DNA of 51,593 bases from NCBI GenBank assembly GCA_964371655.1, contig CAYJOD010000041.1:1-51593 (forward strand). The letters are read 5' to 3'. The notes below the pieces were generated by a model. It worked only from the letters and a program-made list of their open reading frames with translations, was not told the DNA's origin and ran no database searches. This document shows positions 38,600 to 46,987 of the stretch, piece after piece; the first letter of the stretch is position 1, and the number at the start of each line of letters is the position of its first letter. This DNA comes from CAZGSN01 sp964371655 (GTDB lineage: Bacteria; Desulfobacterota; Binatia; HRBIN30). A program made the position numbers and the translations under genes.

Positions 38600-40711
38600 A
38601 TGGGCCGACCGTACGCTGCGAAGATTCTCGGGGTCCTATTGACGGCGGTAACTGTTCTAGCGGGCACGGCGAGCGGAGTGGCGCCGTATTGCCTGGGTGA
38701 TGCCAACAGAGATGGCGCGGTATCACTCGGCGAGCTCACGGGCTGCGCCAATAATTTTCTCGGACACTGTTTTCCCGCGCCGCCATGCGATCCATATGAC
38801 CTGCCGGCGACTGGGCAGACGAAGTGTTTCAACTATCCCGGCTTCGGTCCTGCGGAAATCCCTTGCGCCGGCACCGGCCAGGATGGCGAGCTGCGAAGAG
38901 GTGTGGTGAGAAGCTTCAGTGACAACGGTGACGGAACTATCACCGACAACGTGACAAGTCTCATGTGGGAGAAGAAGAGCGACGATGACAGCGTGCACGA
39001 TTGGGACCAGCGCCGGTACGTTTGGGGCGACGCCTTCCTGTTCATCCAAAACCTGAACACCGTCCCGTGCTTTGCCGATCATTGCGATTGGCGTTTGCCG
39101 AATCGCACCGAGCTCGAAAGCATCATCGACCTTGACTACTCGTACCCTTCCGTCGATCCGATTTTCCACAACAGCTGCAGTCTGTTTTGCCGCGTGACTA
39201 CGTGTAGCTGTACCTACGGATCTCTCCCGTATTGGACGAGCTCGACGCTCGCCGGCAGCCCGTACGACGCATGGGCCGTCGAATTCCAGCAGGGCCGTGT
39301 TTCAGCTGAGTACAAGAATAATCTGCTTGTCGTACGCGCCGTGCGTGGCCCTGCATCGACGCAGCCGACACCGACGCAGCCGCAGCCGACGCAGCCGACA
39401 CCGATTCAGTCGACGCCAACCCGTACCCCGACAGCCTCGGGGCCAACGCCGACGTCGGCGCCGGGGAATTGCGGCAATGGCGTGATCGATGCGGGAGAGG
39501 ATTGCGATGTCGGCGGCATTTGCGCCGGTGGCATGAAGTCCGGCACCGCTTGCACAAGCGAGGCCGACTGCGGCTACCCCGGGGTGTGCAACGGCACCAC
39601 CTGCGTCGGCGGCTCGCAGAATGGCATCAGCTGCACAACCAACGAGCAATGCGGCGAGCCGGGCGCTTGCGCCAGTGGCCCAAATACCTTGCGCGAATGC
39701 AATACCGACCCTGACTGCGGCACTGGTGGTACGTGCAAGCGCTGCAGGACCTTCGGCGCCCAGCCGATTCCCGGGAGCACTCAAACCTGCGCAGCCAATT
39801 GCACATTCGAGACTCGGCTCACATACAATCTGAAACAGGGTGTGTTCAACGGAGCGATTCTGCAAAGCGGCAGTGGGGTTATTATTCACTCCGGTATCCT
39901 GGGTGACGTGCCCCTAGCGTTACCTTCGACCGGCAACGAGATCTTCACCATCGGCAAGCCTGGTCCCGACGGCGTGTCACCAATTGCCTTGAAGGCCGTG
40001 GATGTGCATTTCCCTCCAATTCCGGTTTCCACGATCGCCTGCGCATGCGTGCGTGGCGTCCCCGCCAAGACATGCGGCGGTTTCCTCATGGACCTGCAGG
40101 GCAATCTCGGCCAAGACTGCTCAGATGCCTTCGTCACGCCGACGACGCCGCCCTGCCCGGTAGCAAAGCCGTGTGCCTTCGTTCACGGCCCCGGGAACTC
40201 AGGCTCAGGTCGCATTACCTGCGGCGGCAACCTGATTCCGTTCAACCTCGATGTGACGGAAGATTCACGCGGCAGCACCGATCCGGCGGAGTGTCTGACT
40301 CCGGGCATCGGTGCCCCGACCTGCGCGGACCCGCCGATCATCACCCTGAGCGGCAGCACCACCGTCCCCGGATCGTCCATCATTGTCACCCACACGGCGA
40401 TCGGCACCAAGACAGGTGGCTGCGTCGACTTCTGCACCGATGCCGACCCGCAGAGCACACGTGGCACGGTGAACCCGCTCGTCCTCACGACCGGCACGGC
40501 TACCGGCGTCGTCTTCAACGTCGATGGTCAAGATGGCGTGAATCAGTGGAACCCAGTGACGAGTGGACCGTGGACCGTCGTCGGCGGGCCCCTGACTTGC
40601 AACGCGGGCAGCTTCGGTGCGTCCGGCGGCAAGCTCGCGGGAACGTTTACGGCGATCAATCAGAACCTCCTCGGGGATATCGTCGTGACCGAAGTACTCG
40701 CAGCGCAATGA
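38600..40711 (+). CDS. Secreted DUF1566 protein with dockerin-like loop
   Basis: A 703-residue exported protein. GAGGGGGA lies 7 bases before the ATG and a signal peptide covers residues 1-27. Residues 31-57 (CLGDANRDGAVSLGELTGC) look like one dockerin-type calcium loop. A DUF1566 / Lcl C-terminal domain follows (about 98-250): SDNGDGTITDNVTSLMWEK, DWRLPNRTELESIIDL, YWTSSTLAGSPYDAWAVEF. A Thr-Pro-Gln linker spans 253-290. Then come Cys-rich repeats (CGNGVIDAGEDC, and EADCGYPGVC / NEQCGEPGACA / DPDCGTGGTCK units, 289-395) and a beta-rich C-terminal region of unknown type. Likely cell-surface or secreted; no enzyme motif is seen. Confidence 0.85.
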   Translation: MGRPYAAKILGVLLTAVTVLAGTASGVAPYCLGDANRDGAVSLGELTGCANNFLGHCFPAPPCDPYDLPATGQTKCFNYPGFGPAEIPCAGTGQDGELRRGVVRSFSDNGDGTITDNVTSLMWEKKSDDDSVHDWDQRRYVWGDAFLFIQNLNTVPCFADHCDWRLPNRTELESIIDLDYSYPSVDPIFHNSCSLFCRVTTCSCTYGSLPYWTSSTLAGSPYDAWAVEFQQGRVSAEYKNNLLVVRAVRGPASTQPTPTQPQPTQPTPIQSTPTRTPTASGPTPTSAPGNCGNGVIDAGEDCDVGGICAGGMKSGTACTSEADCGYPGVCNGTTCVGGSQNGISCTTNEQCGEPGACASGPNTLRECNTDPDCGTGGTCKRCRTFGAQPIPGSTQTCAANCTFETRLTYNLKQGVFNGAILQSGSGVIIHSGILGDVPLALPSTGNEIFTIGKPGPDGVSPIALKAVDVHFPPIPVSTIACACVRGVPAKTCGGFLMDLQGNLGQDCSDAFVTPTTPPCPVAKPCAFVHGPGNSGSGRITCGGNLIPFNLDVTEDSRGSTDPAECLTPGIGAPTCADPPIITLSGSTTVPGSSIIVTHTAIGTKTGGCVDFCTDADPQSTRGTVNPLVLTTGTATGVVFNVDGQDGVNQWNPVTSGPWTVVGGPLTCNAGSFGASGGKLAGTFTAINQNLLGDIVVTEVLAAQ

Positions 40712-40789
40712 CCGGCGAAGGACTCGATCAGCTCGCCATGGAGGACATGTCGCAGACGAACCGCGGGTTCAACCCAAACAACTCGGTTG

Positions 40790-40943
40790 GAACCACGGAT
40801 GAACGCTGATGAACGCGGATAAGAGCGCCAGAAACGGGACATGCAGGGATTCAGGCGATGAATTCGCCCGGAAAGAATCGATACGCTTCGAAAGGAAATA
40901 GTTCCCCTCCGGATCCGCGTCCATCCGTGTTCATCCGCGGTTC
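40790..40943. repeat. Word-palindrome element, CGGATGAACGC family
   Basis: GAACCACGGATGAACGCTGA plus TGAACGCGGAT (40790-40820) faces ATCCGCGTCCATCCGTGTTC plus ATCCGCGGTTC (40913-40943), 31 bases each with four mismatches. It fills the middle of the 40712-41089 gap between two converging genes; no gene is seen there. Confidence 0.8.
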
Positions 40944-41089
40944 TAATCGAGGTTTTCAGGTTCAGTGTGACGAATCCGCCTCCCACACCAGATACTGGAT
41001 GCCGTGGCAGGGTTGCTCCGCGTGCCGTCTTCGTTCCTCCTCAGCTGTCTGTCGCGCGCTTCGTAGAGCCGAGTGAAGGTGCGTCACAC

Positions 41090-44000
41090 TCACATCTCGT
41101 CTGCAAGGCTGTGTTCAGGCGTTCGCTGCAGGCCCAGCAGCAGCAGGTAGAACACCGGCGTCGCTACCAGCGATAGGAGTACCGAGATCGTCAGCGCGCC
41201 GATCACGGCGATGGCGAGGGGTTTGAGCATGTCTGCACCACTGCCGACGCCGTAGGCAAGTGGCAGCATGCCGAGCGCGGCGGCCAGGGACGTCATCAGC
41301 ACGGGGCGCAGGCGGCGTCGCCCCGACTGGACCAGGGCTTCTTCCACGCCCACGCCTTCGCTGCGCAGGTGATCCACGGAATCGAGCATCAAGATGCCGT
41401 TCTTGGCGACGATGCCCACGCCGATGATGGCGCCAAGGAAGGAGACGACATTCAGCGTTGTCCCCGTCAGCCCGAGCGCGGTGACTGTGCCGAATAGCGC
41501 CAGCACCGCGCCGAAGACGATGGCCACGGGCTCATGAAAGGAACGGAATTCGATGAGTAGGACCGTGAACACGAGCAGCACCGCGCCCAATAGGACCAAG
41601 AGCAGATTGTGAAAGGATTCCTGCTGCTGTTGGTAGAGACCACCGAACTCGATCGCACCGGGCGGCAGCGACTTGTCTTGTTCGATCCTGGTGCGGATCT
41701 CGGCCATCGCGCTGCCGAGATCGCGGCCTTCCAGACGAGCGGTCACCGCGATGTCCTGACGCAAGTCTTCGCGTCGAAACTCCAACTGCCCCGGTTCCTC
41801 TACCATGTGGGCGACCTGCGACAGTTTGACGACGCTGCCATCGGCCGTCCGTAGCGGCAGCTCGCGTAGACTCGCCATCTCGTCGAGGTTGGTGCCGTCC
41901 ACCCGCACGCGGATACTGACGGTGCGGTCGCCTTCGAGCACGTTCGAGGCACGCTGGCCGAGCATGGCGATGTTGACGGCTTCGGCGATGCTGGCGGCCG
42001 TCAGCCCGAAGCGTTCCGCATCGAGAGCGTGCACGTGCAGGCTGAGCGTGGGTCCGGTGAACACGACGCCGTCGAAGGTGTCGACGACACCTTTTACCTG
42101 TCGAAGCTGAGCTTCGATTTCCGGTGCCTTCTTCTTCAGATACTCTACATCCGTCGAGAACAGCTTCACCTCGATGGGCTTGGGTGCCCAGGTCAGGTCG
42201 CCGATGAGGTCGCTCAAGATGCCGGGGAAATCCCATTCGGCGCCGGGCACGGCAACATTAAAGCTGGCGCGCAGGCTGCTGATCACGTCTTCGGTGCGGC
42301 GTTTGCGGTCGGGTCTAAGCTTGACGAGGAAGTCGCCGGTGTTGGGCTCGGCGATCGACAAGGCCAAACGCGCCCCGGTGCGGCGGGAGTAACTCTCCAC
42401 TTCCGGGGTGGCGCGGAGAATCTCCTCCGCCTGTAAGAGCTGGCGATCGGTCTCCGCCAAGCTGGTACCCCACGGTGTGTGATAGTCGATGACGAACCCG
42501 CCCTCGTCCATTGCCGGAAGGAAATCACTGTCGAGATGACGATAGAGCAGCGCGCCCACGCCCAGCACCAGCCCGCATAGGAGCAAGGTGAGCCGGCGAT
42601 GGCGCAACGCGAAGCGGACCGCGATTTCGTAGCCGCGCGCGACACGACGCAAGAGAAAGCCGCCTTCGCCGGCGGTCGTGTCGCCGTTCGCCACAGGCTC
42701 ACGAGTGCGGACAAACCAGGCGGCGAGGGACGGGATGAGGGTGAGCGCCAGGACCAGCGACGTGAGCAGCGATACGACCATCGTCAGCGCCAGGGCGCGG
42801 AAGAATACGCCGGTGATCCCCTCGATCAGGGTGAGGGGAAGGAACACCACCACCGGCGTGAGCGTGGAGCCGATCAGCGGACGGACGATGGCCGCCATCG
42901 CGCTTTGAATTGCCGCTGTTCGCGGCATGCCGGTAATCGCTTTGGCGTAGATGGCTTCGACGACGACGATGGCGTCGTCGATCACCAGCCCGATGGCAGC
43001 GGCGATACCGCCGAGGGTCATCACGTTGAAGCTGAGGCCGGTCAGACGCATCGCCAAGAGCGTGATCAGCACCGTGGCGGGAATGACGATGGTCGCGGCG
43101 AGGGTCGTGCCCCAGCTCTTGAGAAACGCGTAGATGATCGCCACGGAAAGAATCAGACCGAAGAGAATCGCCTCCCACACGCTACGCACCGAGGCGCGTA
43201 CGAGAAGCGATTGATCGTAGAAGAACGCCAGCTTCATGTCGGGTGGCAGCTCGCGTTGCAGAGCCCGCAGCTCAGCCCGTAAACGATCGGCGATATCGAG
43301 AGTGCTGCCGTCGGGCTGGCTGCGAATATTCAGCAGCACGGCGCTGACGCCGTCCGCCGTCACCACGTTGAAAGCCGGTTCGGGAGCGCGCTCGACGCGC
43401 GCGAAATCTCTCACCTGCACGGGGCGACCGTCGAGCACCGTGACCGTCACACTCTCGATTTCGTCGATGCCGTGGACGCGGCCGTCGACCACGGTGAGGT
43501 ACAGGGTGTGATTCTCTTCGTGCATCCCGGTGGGAGCGATCAGATTGTTGTTGACGAATGCGGCGGTAACGTCCGCCAGGCCGAGATGCGCCGCGCTTAG
43601 CCGCAAGGGGTCGACGATGACGTGATACTCAGGCGTGCGCCCGCCGACGAGGTCGACACGCGCGACGCCGGGGATGCGCAGAAAGCGTGGTTTGAGATCG
43701 TAGCGGGCCGTTTCCCAGAGTGTGGTGATGCTGCGCGACGGGCTGGTGAGACTAATGCCGATGATCGGGAAGGCGGAGAATGTCAGTCGCCACACCGTCG
43801 TGGTCGCGGTTGCGGGCAGCGTGCTGCGCACCTGAGCGACGCGGCTGTTCACGTACAGCTCGGACTGGATCATGTCCACTTGCCAGTTGAAGAACACGCT
43901 GATCTCCGCCGCACCGCGCCCCGTCGTGGAGCGCACGCTGGTGGCGCCGGGGATGTCCTTCATCGCTTCCTCGAGCGGCCGGGTGATGCTCGCCATCATT

Positions 44001-44185
44001 TCGTCGGCCGGCATCACGCCGTTGTCGACCAGGATCACGCAGCGCGGGAAATTCGTCTGCGGGAAGACCGACGACGGCATCTGCAACGCCGCGTACGCTC
44101 CCGCGAAGCACAACGCCAAGGTGATGAAGGTGATGACGACGGCGTAGCGAGTGGCGAAACGGCCGAGAGGGGAGGCACCGGGCAT
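41090..44185 (-). CDS. RND efflux pump inner-membrane permease
   Basis: A 1031-residue proton-driven transporter of the AcrB/MexB superfamily. Twelve membrane spans are expected, and the first (VVITFITLALCFAGAYAAL) follows a short cytosolic start. The motif GGIAAAIGLVIDDAIVVVEAIYA holds the paired Asp residues of the proton relay. Two large periplasmic loops (about 40-335 and 565-860) form the pore and docking domains. The N-terminal SSVFPQTNFPR sequence differs from the FIxRP start of classic drug pumps, and I cannot tell drug from metal or lipid export. Last gene of an outer membrane channel - adaptor - permease operon, 21 bases after the adaptor; AGAGGA precedes the ATG. Confidence 0.93.
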   Translation of the reverse strand: MPGASPLGRFATRYAVVITFITLALCFAGAYAALQMPSSVFPQTNFPRCVILVDNGVMPADEMMASITRPLEEAMKDIPGATSVRSTTGRGAAEISVFFNWQVDMIQSELYVNSRVAQVRSTLPATATTTVWRLTFSAFPIIGISLTSPSRSITTLWETARYDLKPRFLRIPGVARVDLVGGRTPEYHVIVDPLRLSAAHLGLADVTAAFVNNNLIAPTGMHEENHTLYLTVVDGRVHGIDEIESVTVTVLDGRPVQVRDFARVERAPEPAFNVVTADGVSAVLLNIRSQPDGSTLDIADRLRAELRALQRELPPDMKLAFFYDQSLLVRASVRSVWEAILFGLILSVAIIYAFLKSWGTTLAATIVIPATVLITLLAMRLTGLSFNVMTLGGIAAAIGLVIDDAIVVVEAIYAKAITGMPRTAAIQSAMAAIVRPLIGSTLTPVVVFLPLTLIEGITGVFFRALALTMVVSLLTSLVLALTLIPSLAAWFVRTREPVANGDTTAGEGGFLLRRVARGYEIAVRFALRHRRLTLLLCGLVLGVGALLYRHLDSDFLPAMDEGGFVIDYHTPWGTSLAETDRQLLQAEEILRATPEVESYSRRTGARLALSIAEPNTGDFLVKLRPDRKRRTEDVISSLRASFNVAVPGAEWDFPGILSDLIGDLTWAPKPIEVKLFSTDVEYLKKKAPEIEAQLRQVKGVVDTFDGVVFTGPTLSLHVHALDAERFGLTAASIAEAVNIAMLGQRASNVLEGDRTVSIRVRVDGTNLDEMASLRELPLRTADGSVVKLSQVAHMVEEPGQLEFRREDLRQDIAVTARLEGRDLGSAMAEIRTRIEQDKSLPPGAIEFGGLYQQQQESFHNLLLVLLGAVLLVFTVLLIEFRSFHEPVAIVFGAVLALFGTVTALGLTGTTLNVVSFLGAIIGVGIVAKNGILMLDSVDHLRSEGVGVEEALVQSGRRRLRPVLMTSLAAALGMLPLAYGVGSGADMLKPLAIAVIGALTISVLLSLVATPVFYLLLLGLQRTPEHSLADEM

Positions 44186-44206
44186 GAGTCAGAGTCCTCT
44201 GCGCTC

Positions 44207-45310
44207 TCACCGATTGAGTATGCGAATCTTTGTCTCTGCGGGAAGGCCGTAGGCTCCCGTGGTCACCACCGTCATACCTTCTTGGAGGCCGTCACCGTCA
44301 ACCTCGACCAGACTGGCTTCACGCAAGCCAATCTGTACCGGCTTGTGTGTGGCTTTGTCGCCTTCGACCACGGCGATCACGTTTGCGTCGCCGGCTTTGA
44401 CCACGCTTTCGATTGGAACGACCAGACGATTGCGCCGTTCCTCCACCAGGATGCGTACGCGAACGAACTGGCCCAGGCGCAGACCGGAATCGGCGGAGAG
44501 GGAAACACGCACCGGCGCGGCGGCGGTTCGCGGGTCCAGTTGCGTGCCGATGCGACTGAGTGTGCCGTGCGCAGCCGTTGGAGCCGCGCTGTGATCTGTC
44601 GTCGGCGCCGGCTCGGGCGAAATCTCGGCCGGCTGGCCGATCCTCAACGCTGCGAGCTCGCCGCTGGCAACGTTCGCCGTTACCACCAGGCGTTGCAGAT
44701 CGACCAGCTCGGCGAGTACGGTGGTGAGATCCACGGCTTCGCCGGGCCGGGCATGCACACGCACGACCGTACCCGACAGCGGTGCCGTGATCGTCTGCAG
44801 AGCGCGTTGCGCCTGTGCATTGGCCAACTCGCTGCGGCTGGTGTCGAGTTGCTGTTGGGCTTCCTCGATGAGCTTCTGCGAGGTGCCGCCGGCTTGCAGC
44901 AAGCGCTGTTGCCGCGCCACGGCCTTCTCGGCGAACTCGACGCTGAGCTTGGCCCTTTCCACGGCCACGTCGAGGACTCGGCTGTCGAGACGAAACAGCA
45001 CCGCGCCCTTCTCGACGCGCTGCCCTTCCACCGCGAGCGCGGTGGCGACGACTCCCGCGATCGGGGAAGCGACGCGCGCGCCGGCCGCCGGCTGGTTGGC
45101 GTTGGCCGGTTCCGCCTCGACCATGCCGTAGGCGATCACATACGCATGCACCGTGGCGCGCGTGATCTTCCCCACCTGCACGGCGACATCGGTGGCGGCC
45201 GCCGCGGTCTCTTCTTCAGCGGCCGCGGGCAGTGTCCGCGGCCCAAGCAAGGCTGCGGCAAGGGTACAGGCAGCTACAATCCGATGACGGCGCGGGAGTC
45301 GTCTAATCAT
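44207..45310 (-). CDS. RND efflux periplasmic adaptor (HlyD/MFP family)
   Basis: A 367-residue membrane fusion protein. An N-terminal hydrophobic signal (about 10-31) is followed by a first lipoyl half (ASPIAGVVATALAVEGQRVEKGAVLF), an alpha-hairpin rich in Ala, Gln and Glu (about 115-170), the second lipoyl half (APLSGTVVRVHARPGEAV) and beta-barrel domains. It links the permease to the outer-membrane channel. The signal has no lipobox Cys. Its start overlaps the end of the channel gene by 8 bases; the permease follows by 21 bases. Confidence 0.92.
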   Translation of the reverse strand: MIRRLPRRHRIVAACTLAAALLGPRTLPAAAEEETAAAATDVAVQVGKITRATVHAYVIAYGMVEAEPANANQPAAGARVASPIAGVVATALAVEGQRVEKGAVLFRLDSRVLDVAVERAKLSVEFAEKAVARQQRLLQAGGTSQKLIEEAQQQLDTSRSELANAQAQRALQTITAPLSGTVVRVHARPGEAVDLTTVLAELVDLQRLVVTANVASGELAALRIGQPAEISPEPAPTTDHSAAPTAAHGTLSRIGTQLDPRTAAAPVRVSLSADSGLRLGQFVRVRILVEERRNRLVVPIESVVKAGDANVIAVVEGDKATHKPVQIGLREASLVEVDGDGLQEGMTVVTTGAYGLPAETKIRILNR

Positions 45311-46718
45311 GCATTGATCCTTCCGGCGTCACGGCGCTGCGCGGTGACAGCGACCAGAGTGATTCCGATAATCCAACCGGACTTTGCATGGCATCTTCCA
45401 ACTGTCCGAACGCCTGCTGCGCTTTGACTAGCGCATCGAGCTGGGCCAAGGCGTTGTGACCGAGCTCGATCTGGGCGCTGAGGAGATCGAGCCTGGAAGC
45501 CTCACCTGCTTCAAGCAGGGCCGTTGCGGTGTGCGCCTGTTGCCTCGCTTTCACAAGCAGCGCGTCTGCCGTTGCGGTCTTCGCCACGGCGGCGCCGTAT
45601 GCAGCCACGGTGCGGTTGAGGTCGGCGATGACGCGGGCCTGCAGCGCCGTGAACTCCGCGGCGGCTTGGTTGCGGCGGGCCTCGGCGACGGCGATGGCGC
45701 CCTGATTCTGGTTCAGGACCGGCAGGGTGACCGAAAGACCGAGTGACCACTTATTGTCGCCTTGGTCGTACTCGTAGCCGGGATTGAAGTGAACGTCGGG
45801 GAATTGTTTAGCGATCTCCAAGTGCAGGTCCGCCTCGCTGGCGGCGTATTCGGCGAGGGCGCTGAGAACGTCGGCGCGGTTGAGCAAGGCCTGACGACGT
45901 ACGTCGGCTGGCGGCAGGGGCGGCGGTGCTTGCACAAATTCCGCGAAGGAAATCTTGGTCCCATCCAGGGCGCTCATCGGCAGACCAAGCGCGGCTGCCA
46001 GTTGCGCGCGCGCCTCGCCGTATTGCCTTTCGGCGTCGCGCAACGCGAGCTGGATGTTGTCGAGCGCAATGCGCGCCTGCGTCACCGCCAAGACTGAGAT
46101 GGCGCCCGCGCCTAGCTGCGCTTCGAGCCCACTGACGATCTCGGCGTGAATGGCCTGCTGCTCGCTCAATAACCGTACGCTCGCGTCACCGGCATAGAGC
46201 TCCAGCAGGCTCCGACGCACGGCGCTGCGCACCTGCCACGCGACCACCATGACGTTTAGCCGTGCGGCTTCTGAAAGGTGATCGGCGCGCGCGATGCGGT
46301 AGCCGCGCTTGCCGGCCGTCTCGACGGGAATGTCGAGTACGGTCGTCACCAACCAGGGAGACGGAATGAGCGTCGTCGTGTCGCGGCCGGGCGACAAACT
46401 GAGCGCCGGATTCGGACGCTCTCCGGCGCCGATCCTGCCGGCCTGTGCCGTGGCCCACCGAGCTCGTGCTACGTCGAGATCAGGATGGAAGTAAAACGCG
46501 GCGAGAGTGAGACTAGGAAACTCCCACGAAGCGAGAGGCCACGAGCGGATCGACTCGGGTAGATGAGCGTCCAGAAACATCCTCAACCCTGCGTCGGTGA
46601 GTGTCCGGCTCTCAAGGGTTGCGGCGACCGCGTCGGCCGCGAGCGGCTTCGCCACGTAGCGGGCGCAACCCGCCGCGACCAACGCGGCGCCAACCATGAG
46701 CACAAGAGCGCGCGACAT
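45303..46718 (-). CDS. TolC-like outer membrane efflux lipoprotein
   Basis: A 471-residue outer-membrane factor. The signal ends in a lipobox (VAAGC, Cys18), so it is lipid-anchored like OprM or CusC. Two repeated OEP halves are visible: long Ala/Gln/Leu-rich helices with DVARARWATAQAGRIGAGERPNPAL early and DLHLEIAKQFPDVHFNPGYE in the second half, and a late ALLEAGEASRLDLLSAQIEL block. First gene of the efflux operon. It is divergent from the histidine kinase gene with 269 bases between, in which I found no convincing promoter. Confidence 0.9.
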   Translation of the reverse strand: MSRALVLMVGAALVAAGCARYVAKPLAADAVAATLESRTLTDAGLRMFLDAHLPESIRSWPLASWEFPSLTLAAFYFHPDLDVARARWATAQAGRIGAGERPNPALSLSPGRDTTTLIPSPWLVTTVLDIPVETAGKRGYRIARADHLSEAARLNVMVVAWQVRSAVRRSLLELYAGDASVRLLSEQQAIHAEIVSGLEAQLGAGAISVLAVTQARIALDNIQLALRDAERQYGEARAQLAAALGLPMSALDGTKISFAEFVQAPPPLPPADVRRQALLNRADVLSALAEYAASEADLHLEIAKQFPDVHFNPGYEYDQGDNKWSLGLSVTLPVLNQNQGAIAVAEARRNQAAAEFTALQARVIADLNRTVAAYGAAVAKTATADALLVKARQQAHTATALLEAGEASRLDLLSAQIELGHNALAQLDALVKAQQAFGQLEDAMQSPVGLSESLWSLSPRSAVTPEGSMHD

Positions 46719-46987
46719 CGAATCAGAGTAGCGCTATCTGACTGCAGAGGGCGAGGCAATCGCGATGTCTGTCGCCGCGTGTCGGGTGCGATCCGATTTG
46801 GCACTTGCTCCTTTCACCGCTGGCGACAAGATGTCACAATCGGGAAGGTTGCGCAGTGGGTGGGGTCTTGTGGGGGTTCAATCATACGACAGGAGCCGAT
46901 GTTGGTGTTCTTGGAGGCTGCAGATGGTTTTGCGTTGTGCAGCACCTGCTCTGCTTCTAGAGCCGTTGCATTGAAGAGGATTGCTGG

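Noticed and set aside
46799..46809. A sigma-54-like TGGCAC followed by TTGCT upstream of the histidine kinase
   Set aside because: The two blocks are adjacent, without the 4-5 base gap a sigma-54 promoter needs.
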